Below, piece by piece: positions 8,748 through 13,033 of a stretch of 13,033 nt of DNA. A program made the translations under genes and the position numbers. The first letter of the stretch is position 1, and the number at the start of each line of letters is the position of its first letter. The stretch covers positions 1 through 13,033 of the forward strand of contig CAJKVX010000021.1 of the NCBI GenBank assembly GCA_905203455.1, written 5' to 3'. The stretch comes from an uncultured Eubacteriales bacterium. Its GTDB lineage: Bacteria > Bacillota > Clostridia > Christensenellales > UBA1242. The notes beneath the pieces were generated by a model. It made no database searches. It was not told the DNA's origin and was given only the letters and a program-made list of their open reading frames with translations.

Positions 8748-9452
8748 ATGGATTTAGTTTTAAACCATTGGGACAATGTTAGCCTTGAAAAATTTCAAAG
8801 TTATTTAAAAAGTCTAATTAATAAAGATAGGGTGGAATGGGAAACTAAAATAATAAACACAAATTATCCCGTTTTGGCACTTGGAACAAAAAAGGTAACA
8901 GAACTGGCAAACAAAATAGTTCAAGGAAATTATATTGAGTTTCTTGATGCAAATTTGCATACCTTTTATGAAAATTTAAGCATTAATGCAATAATTATTA
9001 ATAAAATTCACGATTATGATATGTTCAAGTTTTATCTTCTTAGATACAGCAAATTTATTGATAACTGGGCAAGTTGTGATTGCATTAAATTCCCAATAAC
9101 AAAACAAAATAAAGAGAAGTTTTTTGGTCTTGCTAAAAAATTGTTAAAATCAAAATTGCCATTTGAAAGAAGGCTTGGCATAGTTGCTCTTCTTAAATTT
9201 ATTGACGACAGTTATATTGACAAAGTTCTTGAAATTTTAAATTCTTTTCAAAATGAAACACATTATTATGTTAACATGGCTCTTGCTTGGGTGTTTTGTG
9301 ATTGCTTTATAAAACAACCTGAAAAAACTAAGGCGTTTTTAGAAAACAATAATTTAAACAAATTTGTAATCAACAAAAGTATAAGCAAGTGCAGAGATAG
9401 TTTCAGGATTTCGCAAGAAGATAAACAATGGCTTTTGCAATTTAAAAAATAA
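8748..9452 (+). CDS. AlkD-family DNA alkylation repair glycosylase (HEAT-like repeats)
   Basis: Predicted DNA glycosylase that removes N3- or N7-alkylated purines. It is 234 residues long, with an all-helical sequence typical of the HEAT-like repeat superhelix. The segment YPVLALGTKKVTELANKI near 40-57 matches the early family motif. FIDNWASCDC at 103-112 carries W107 and D111, and YYVNMALAW ends at W181. These three correspond in order and spacing to the lesion-site residues W109, D113 and W187 of Bacillus cereus AlkD. The SISKCRDSFRIS element near the C-terminus also fits the family. It starts 10 nt after the previous gene and is probably the last gene of the operon, which would place a base-excision enzyme beside mutS and mutL. 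The position assignments to B. cereus AlkD come from memory of the family, not from an alignment program. Confidence 0.9.
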   Translation: MDLVLNHWDNVSLEKFQSYLKSLINKDRVEWETKIINTNYPVLALGTKKVTELANKIVQGNYIEFLDANLHTFYENLSINAIIINKIHDYDMFKFYLLRYSKFIDNWASCDCIKFPITKQNKEKFFGLAKKLLKSKLPFERRLGIVALLKFIDDSYIDKVLEILNSFQNETHYYVNMALAWVFCDCFIKQPEKTKAFLENNNLNKFVINKSISKCRDSFRISQEDKQWLLQFKK

Positions 9453-9471
9453 AATTAATTTGATTTTTTAT

Positions 9472-9500
9472 TTGTGTTTAAGGCTAAATAGTTATATAAT
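9472..9500 (+). promoter_or_regulatory. Probable promoter for the alpha-oxoamine synthase gene
   Basis: A perfect TATAAT at 9495-9500 is preceded, 17 bp away, by a weak -35-like TTGTGT at 9472-9477. It sits in the 88-nt gap after the alkD-like gene, the first sizeable gap since 640, so the next gene is probably transcribed separately. The -35 match is poor, so this rests mainly on the -10 box. No convincing terminator hairpin is visible between 9453 and 9472, and read-through from upstream is possible. Confidence 0.5.
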
Positions 9501-9540
9501 ATAAACATAATTTAAAACATTAAGACAAGGAAGTAGAAAA

Positions 9541-10725
9541 ATGGATTTATTTAAAAAATGTGGTGAATACACAATTGCTCAAGACGCAAAAGAAAAGGGC
9601 ATTTACCCTTATTTTCATACTCTTGAATCAAAACAAGACATTGTGGTTGAAATGGAAGGCAAAAGGGAGATAATGATTGGTTCAAACAACTATCTTGGTT
9701 TAACAAGCCACCCTGAAGTTATTGAGGCCGCAGTTGAAGCAACTAAAAAATTTGGAACGGGTTGCTCAGGAAGCAGATTTTTAAACGGAACAACAACTGC
9801 CCATGTTGCTCTTGAAAAAGAACTTGCCGAATTTTTGCATAAAGAAGATTGTGTTACATTAAGCACAGGCTTTCAAACAAACCTTGGGGTTATTAGTGCC
9901 ATTTGTGGCAGAAAAGATGTTATCTTGTGTGATAAAGAAAACCATGCTTCAATTTATGATGCTTGCAGGCTAAGTTATGGCGAACTTATAAGATATAACC
10001 ACATGGACATGGAAGACCTTGAAGAAAAATTAAAAAAAGTTCCAGAAGATAAAGGCATTTTAATTGTAACTGATGGTGTTTTCAGCATGAGTGGTGAAAT
10101 TTGCAACTTGCCAAAACTTGTTGAACTTAAAAACAAATATGGTGCAAGACTTATGGTTGATGATGCTCATGGTTTGGGTGTTCTTGGCAAATGTGGCAGG
10201 GGAACAGCCGAATATTATGACCTTGAAGATGAAGTTGATTTAATTTGTGGAACATTTTCAAAATCTCTTGCAAGCCTTGGTGGATATTGTGCTTGCAGCC
10301 ATGAAGTTGCTGAATTTATGAGGCACAATTCAAGACCTTTTATTTTCAGCGCGTCTATAACACCTGCAAGTCTTGCTGCCGCAAGAAAATCTCTTGAAAT
10401 AATTAAAAGAGAACCACAAAGAGTTAAAAATTTGATTGACATTTCAGATTACATGAGAAAATGTTTAAAAGAAAGGGGAATTGCGTTTAAATCAAGCCCA
10501 ACTCCAATTATTCCAATTTACACTTATGATGTTGAAATAACTCTTAAAGCCTGCAAAATGCTTTTTGATGAGGGGGTCTATGTTAACCCAGTTTTGCCAC
10601 CTGCAACACCTGTTGGCGAATGCTTAATTAGAACAGCCTACACAGCAACTCACACAAAAGAACTTATGGAAGAAGCAGCAGATAAAATTTTAAAAGTGTT
10701 TAAAGAACTTGACCTTGTTAAATAA
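9541..10725 (+). CDS. Alpha-oxoamine synthase, serine palmitoyltransferase-like (KBL/BioF/SPT family)
   Basis: PLP enzyme that condenses an amino acid with an acyl-CoA and releases CO2. It is 394 residues, normal for the family. Visible residues are the substrate-side GSNNYLGL near 48-55, GTGCSGSRFLNG near 72-83, DKENHAS with the PLP-stacking H135, VDDAHGLG with D207 and H210, and GTFSKSLASLGG with Schiff-base lysine K241. RPFIFSAS and VYVNPVLPPATP follow. The GTFSKS lysine motif and the YVNxxxPPATP element resemble bacterial serine palmitoyltransferases. Glycine C-acetyltransferase (Kbl) instead has GTLGKALGG and MASVRFICG. SPT would make 3-ketosphinganine from serine and a fatty acyl-CoA. 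AAGGAAG (9527-9533) sits 7 nt before the ATG. Family membership is certain; the SPT substrate is an inference, and glycine/acetyl-CoA remains possible. Confidence 0.9.
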   Translation: MDLFKKCGEYTIAQDAKEKGIYPYFHTLESKQDIVVEMEGKREIMIGSNNYLGLTSHPEVIEAAVEATKKFGTGCSGSRFLNGTTTAHVALEKELAEFLHKEDCVTLSTGFQTNLGVISAICGRKDVILCDKENHASIYDACRLSYGELIRYNHMDMEDLEEKLKKVPEDKGILIVTDGVFSMSGEICNLPKLVELKNKYGARLMVDDAHGLGVLGKCGRGTAEYYDLEDEVDLICGTFSKSLASLGGYCACSHEVAEFMRHNSRPFIFSASITPASLAAARKSLEIIKREPQRVKNLIDISDYMRKCLKERGIAFKSSPTPIIPIYTYDVEITLKACKMLFDEGVYVNPVLPPATPVGECLIRTAYTATHTKELMEEAADKILKVFKELDLVK

Positions 10726-10766
10726 TAAATAGAAAAACCCTAACAATTTAAAAAATAAAAATAAAC

Positions 10767-10772
10767 AGGAAG
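10767..10772 (+). promoter_or_regulatory. Ribosome binding site of the frameshifted deoxyribosyltransferase-like gene
   Basis: AGGAAG lies 5 nt before ATG 10778. This well-placed site shows that the original gene began at 10778. The longer open frame beginning at ATG 10812 lies in a different frame, has no such site, and its first 32 or so residues are out-of-frame translation. Confidence 0.75.
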
Positions 10773-10777
10773 TTGTA

Positions 10778-11183
10778 ATGAAAATACTTTTAATATGCAG
10801 TAAATCTTTTTATGATAAATTACATTATTATAAAAAGGCTTTGGAAGATATTGAGCACGAAGTATATATGCCAAATTGTTGGAATGCTCCCGAAACTGAA
10901 GCCAAAGTTCAGGGGAACGCCTGAACATCATATTTTTAGATCAAAAATGTTTCGCCAATCAGAAAAAACAATAGAGAAAATAGATGCAGTTTTAGTTCTT
11001 AATTTTAACAAAAATGGACAAGAAAACTATATTTGTGGAGCAACCTTTTTGGAAATTTATGATGCATTTAGAATGAATAAAAAAATTTATTTTATTAACA
11101 ACATTCCAGACAACATATTAAAAGATGAATTAATAGGATTTAATCCGATAATCATTGGAGATGATTTTTCTAAAATTCAATAA
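10778..11183 (+). pseudogene. Frameshifted nucleoside 2-deoxyribosyltransferase-like small protein
   Basis: ATG 10778 opens MKILLICSKSFYDK and runs to a TGA at about 10922-10924. The remaining conserved sequence continues in the +1 frame to TAA 11181-11183. Removing one G from the GGGG run at 10912-10915 joins the halves into an unbroken 134-residue protein that reads AKVQGTPEHHIF across the junction. The product then contains KIDAVLVLNFNKNG, a short ENYICGATFLEIYDAF helix and KKIYFINNIPD. This arrangement recalls small proteins related to nucleoside 2-deoxyribosyltransferases and 2'-deoxynucleoside 5'-phosphate N-hydrolases, with a Rossmann-like first strand, a D-A-hydrophobic strand, and a Gly-x-x-x-x-Glu site on a helix. 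The reaction is not proven. It lies 52 nt after the oxoamine synthase with no terminator between them, so the two may be cotranscribed. Sequencing error, recent decay and homopolymer switching are all possible. Confidence 0.65.
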
Positions 11184-11330
11184 TTATATTAACATTTAAA
11201 TGTGTGTTTGTTTTTGCAGGAGTGACGGCGTTTCACACCATAGGACAAGCATGCACATACAAAATTAAATAAAATCAAATTTCTGCAAAAAGGACTTGTT
11301 GTTTGCAATTAAGATACAGTAAACATAAAA

Positions 11331-11374
11331 AAGAAAACCTAAATCATTTTTGGTTTAGGTTTTTCTTGTTTTTT
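11331..11374. terminator. Bidirectional rho-independent terminator
   Basis: CCTAAATCA and TGGTTTAGG (11338-11346 and 11351-11359, one T-G wobble) enclose a TTTT loop. The stem extends outward through AAGAAAA and TTTTTCTT with one bulged T. A T-rich tail (GTTTTTT) follows on the plus strand, and the A-rich run before the stem gives a T tail on the minus strand. It separates the plus-strand genes ending at 11183 from the minus-strand small gene ending at 11415, so it probably serves both directions. Confidence 0.8.
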
Positions 11375-11409
11375 CCGCTAGTTTAGAAAGTAAGTAACTA
11401 AACTGGCAG
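11375..11409. repeat. Second inverted repeat next to the terminator
   Basis: CCGCTAGTTTAG (11375-11386) and CTAAACTGGCAG (11398-11409) pair over 12 positions with one G-T wobble and one C-A mismatch, around an 11-nt loop AAAGTAAGTAA. On the plus strand it is followed by TTTTGTTATT and could act as a weak terminator. On the minus strand it lies 5 nt past the stop of the YjzC-like gene and has no T tail, so it may be a 3' protective stem. Confidence 0.55.
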
Positions 11410-11414
11410 TTTTG

Positions 11415-11579
11415 TTATTCATGGTCCATTACATAATATCCGCCTTCATGTTGTGTAGGTGGAAATGTTTCTCCTTTTTCTAGGTAAGTTTTTTCGTCAT
11501 CACGACAGTCTCCGTTCCTGTCAAGCGCTTTATAATTGCATGACATTGGAACTTTTTCACCTGGTCTGTATTTTTGCAT
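11415..11579 (-). CDS. YjzC-like small protein, 54 residues
   Basis: A short minus-strand gene with ATG at 11579-11577 and TAA at 11417-11415. It has an excellent ribosome binding site: AGGAGGG, read on the minus strand at 11593-11587, lies 7 nt before the start. The product opens MQKYRPGEKVPMSCNYKALD and later contains LEKGETFPPTQHEGGYYVMD. The pattern K-x-x-PGEKxP, then GETFPPT, then an aromatic end, recalls YjzC-family proteins of Firmicutes, whose function is unknown to me. It has two cysteines (C14, C25), no signal peptide and no membrane segment, so it is probably cytoplasmic. It stands alone, with AT-rich DNA upstream and hairpins downstream. The coding call is strong because of the start signal and clean 3' hairpins; the family name is moderately sure. 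Confidence 0.75.
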   Translation of the reverse strand: MQKYRPGEKVPMSCNYKALDRNGDCRDDEKTYLEKGETFPPTQHEGGYYVMDHE

Positions 11580-11836
11580 TTTTAAACCCTCCTAAGCATA
11601 GTGTGTATCAAATTTTCATGAATTATTCAAAATTTAAAAAAATTTTTAATTTTAATGATTTATTATTTTACTTGCTTATCAAGCAGATAAGATTTAATTT
11701 AGTTTTCATTTTTAATTTTATTAATTAGATTTTTGTCCATTTCCTTTACACTTTTTGTGTTGTGTAAGAGTATTGACGGACATTCGAAAATGCTTCTTTA
11801 TTTCTGCAAATTGCGCCGTTAGAAATGCATGAAGGA
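11580..11836. other. AT-rich intergenic region, longest gene-free stretch in the window
   Basis: It separates the YjzC-like gene from the end of the RHS-associated gene, both on the minus strand. It contains the YjzC-like ribosome binding site (11587-11593), long A/T runs near 11620-11660, and two overlapping inverted repeats: TGCTT-ATC-AAGCA at 11673-11685 and CTTATC-AAGCA-GATAAG at 11675-11691. I find no convincing promoter; TTGAAT, about 17 bp from TACACA on the minus strand, is only a weak candidate. Confidence 0.6.
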
Positions 11837-12307
11837 TCAGTTCCCCCAGAACATATAAATATAATTATTTTTTCTATCAAACCAAAACATGGGATCTTGA
11901 TATGGCATTTCCGTCGTATAATAATCACACTTTTCAATAATAGAAGTATCCCACCATATTTCTGTAGAACAATTTGGAACAAAGCCAGGAATGGAATTAT
12001 GCTTTTTATAAGAAACGTCTCTTCTAGATATTTTTTGAAAATCCTCCATAAGTTTTTTTTCATTGTTTATTTCAGATACTTTAATACGTGCAAAAATCGC
12101 ACGATTCCCTTCCATAAAATAATCTATAAATAAGGTTTCTTCTGGTAAATGAGACTCAAACTCTCTCTTAAACACATCAGGAGAAACGCTACCCCTAAAT
12201 ACTAAATCATCATCAGAAAAAATAAATAAAAACAGAGATATAACACCAAGAATGGTTAATGACGTACCCCAAAAAAATAATTTTCTCTTCATAAATTTTC
12301 TATTCAT
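11837..12307 (-). CDS. Membrane-anchored small protein following RHS toxin tip; candidate immunity protein
   Basis: I do not recognise a named family. From ATG 12307-12305 it encodes 156 residues, or 151 from the in-frame ATG at 12292. Residues 6-9 are basic (MKRK) and about 10-31 form one strongly hydrophobic helix (LFFWGTSLTILGVISLFLFI), followed by acidic SDDD. This predicts a single N-terminal membrane anchor with a roughly 125-residue domain outside the cytoplasm. The distal part has two cysteines, three tryptophans and an aromatic end (IYMFWGN). It begins 7 nt after the stop of the RHS gene on the same strand with only a weak ribosome binding site, so it is probably translationally coupled. 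A small gene directly behind an RHS tip is the usual place for an immunity gene. That role is inferred from position alone. A lipoprotein is unlikely because the segment lacks a lipobox cysteine. Confidence 0.7.
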   Translation of the reverse strand: MNRKFMKRKLFFWGTSLTILGVISLFLFIFSDDDLVFRGSVSPDVFKREFESHLPEETLFIDYFMEGNRAIFARIKVSEINNEKKLMEDFQKISRRDVSYKKHNSIPGFVPNCSTEIWWDTSIIEKCDYYTTEMPYQDPMFWFDRKNNYIYMFWGN

Positions 12308-12314
12308 AAAATTC

Positions 12315-13033
12315 TTAAAACTCTTTACGCCCTCTCATCTCCCATTTCCCATTAACATGGAAAGGTCGCAAATATCCACTATCTTCTAATCGATATCCGA
12401 CAGCTGTAGGTGATTTTTGACCTCGGAAAGTTGTTGCTAATTTTCTATTCGCAGGACTTATAAATGTGTAGTAATCAGTTAAATTAACATTAATAAGGTA
12501 TTCTACAATACATTTTCCTGACTCCTTCATTTTACATATTTCACCATCAAATGTAAGTCGTGCATCACCAAAAGCGGTATATATATCTGTACCTTTATTA
12601 GATTTGAAATTATGCGCGTATGTTTTCATTTTATACATCCCATCAGGTTTAGAACAATAGTTTACCTTCAGATAATTTTCAAACCAATCTTTAAATGATT
12701 TTCCAGATGCGTCATGCTTACTTGAACTTTCAAACTCTTTTTTTGCAATTTCAGCTTCAGCGGCATTAAGTGTCCAATTACCTGAGATAGCTCCGTCTGC
12801 ATGATCCATTGCAGTTTTTGTCAATACCCCAGCAATGGAAAATTTACCACTAATCCACAGAGCCTTGTCTACCGGAGTACTGCTGTAGGAATATTTAAAA
12901 GCACTATACCAAGTTCCTTTATAAAATTCTCCAAGATAATCCCATCTGTTCACTCCGTTATTTCCTACAAAGGCGAACAAATTCCAGCCACCCTGTTCCA
13001 TGATGGGATCCCTGCTGATCCACCTGCCGTCGC
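12315..13033 (-). CDS. RHS-repeat polymorphic toxin, C-terminal fragment (core end plus variable tip), partial
   Basis: The gene enters from the right edge. The first 34 visible residues are the end of the RHS repeat-associated core: DGRWISRDPI, then EQGGWNLFAFVGNNGVNRWD and YLG ending at 12930. The in-frame ATG at 13001 is internal and not the start. After YLG comes a variable tip of about 204 residues to TAA 12317-12315, the usual place of the toxic domain released inside the RHS cage. The tip has no family signature I can name. It is rich in Lys and aromatic residues, and its last 90 residues look beta-rich (YTAFGDARLTFDG, NLTDYYTFISPANRK, LRPFHVNGKWEMRG). The DNA changes from about two-thirds G+C at the core edge to AT-rich in the tip, as in known rhs loci. 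The RHS call is very secure; the tip activity is unknown. Confidence 0.92.
   Translation of the reverse strand, partial: DGRWISRDPIMEQGGWNLFAFVGNNGVNRWDYLGEFYKGTWYSAFKYSYSSTPVDKALWISGKFSIAGVLTKTAMDHADGAISGNWTLNAAEAEIAKKEFESSSKHDASGKSFKDWFENYLKVNYCSKPDGMYKMKTYAHNFKSNKGTDIYTAFGDARLTFDGEICKMKESGKCIVEYLINVNLTDYYTFISPANRKLATTFRGQKSPTAVGYRLEDSGYLRPFHVNGKWEMRGRKEF

Noticed and set aside
9441..9475. A terminator after the alkD-like gene
   Set aside because: Only an A/T-only imperfect fold can be drawn, with no G-C pairs in the stem.
10812..10910. A 123-residue gene beginning at ATG 10812
   Set aside because: Its first part is out of frame relative to the ribosome-binding-site-led start at 10778, whose product carries the expected first strand. 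Only the part after about 10916 is real coding frame.
11189..11265. A Cys/Lys-rich short frame on the minus strand of the same patch
   Set aside because: No start codon or ribosome binding site, and a stop directly upstream.
11200..11268. A 22-codon Cys-rich peptide (MCVCFCRSDG start) as a small peptide gene
   Set aside because: No ribosome binding site, no neighbouring export or modification genes, and one of several chance frames in the same patch.
11459..11728. An 89-residue plus-strand open frame
   Set aside because: It is antisense to the YjzC-like gene, which has a far better start signal, and its second half is simple A/T sequence.
11825..12133. A 102-residue plus-strand open frame
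   Set aside because: It is antisense to the RHS-associated gene, has no ribosome binding site, and its composition fits a shadow frame.
1..13033. CRISPR array, tRNA or insertion sequence
   Set aside because: No regularly spaced repeats, no cloverleaf with a TTCGA-type arm, and no transposase-like reading frame or terminal inverted repeats were seen.

Overview
The window is AT-rich bacterial DNA using the standard code (TGG encodes the visible tryptophans). Its main block is a tightly packed plus-strand run: miaB, mutS, mutL, miaA, a Met_gamma_lyase/YnbB-type PLP enzyme and an AlkD-type DNA glycosylase. Strong AGGAGG-like ribosome binding sites and this gene order point to a low-GC Firmicute, probably an uncultured clostridial lineage. 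This is an inference from gene order and protein style, not from a marker gene.

Layout: (1) 1-527, minus strand: N-terminal part of a class A penicillin-binding protein, cut by the window edge. (2) 528-639: divergent intergenic region with a good sigma-A-type promoter for miaB. (3) 640-9452: six-gene operon with gaps of 0-10 nt or overlaps of 1-8 nt. It combines both enzymes of the ms2i6A37 tRNA modification (MiaA then MiaB), the mismatch-repair pair MutS/MutL (MutL with an intact endonuclease site) and an alkyl-base glycosylase. (4) 9541-10725: an alpha-oxoamine synthase closer to serine palmitoyltransferase than to glycine C-acetyltransferase, behind its own likely promoter. (5) 10778-11183: a small deoxyribosyltransferase-like gene broken by one extra G in a GGGG run. 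(6) 11331-11409: a bidirectional terminator and a second hairpin. (7) 11415-11579, minus: a 54-residue YjzC-like protein. (8) 11837-13033, minus: the C-terminal end of an RHS-repeat polymorphic toxin, followed 7 nt later by a membrane-anchored small protein that is a good candidate for its immunity partner.

The left 10.7 kb is conserved core genome. The right 2.3 kb is accessory: a broken gene, a small orphan gene and a toxin/immunity-like pair whose RHS core is GC-rich while its tip is AT-rich. The most interesting part is the RHS tip and its partner, which match no family I can name. Next are the SPT-like enzyme in an apparently Firmicute context and the single-base frameshift. No gene-free stretch exceeds 300 bases; the longest is 11580-11836. 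I see no tRNA, rRNA, CRISPR array or insertion sequence.
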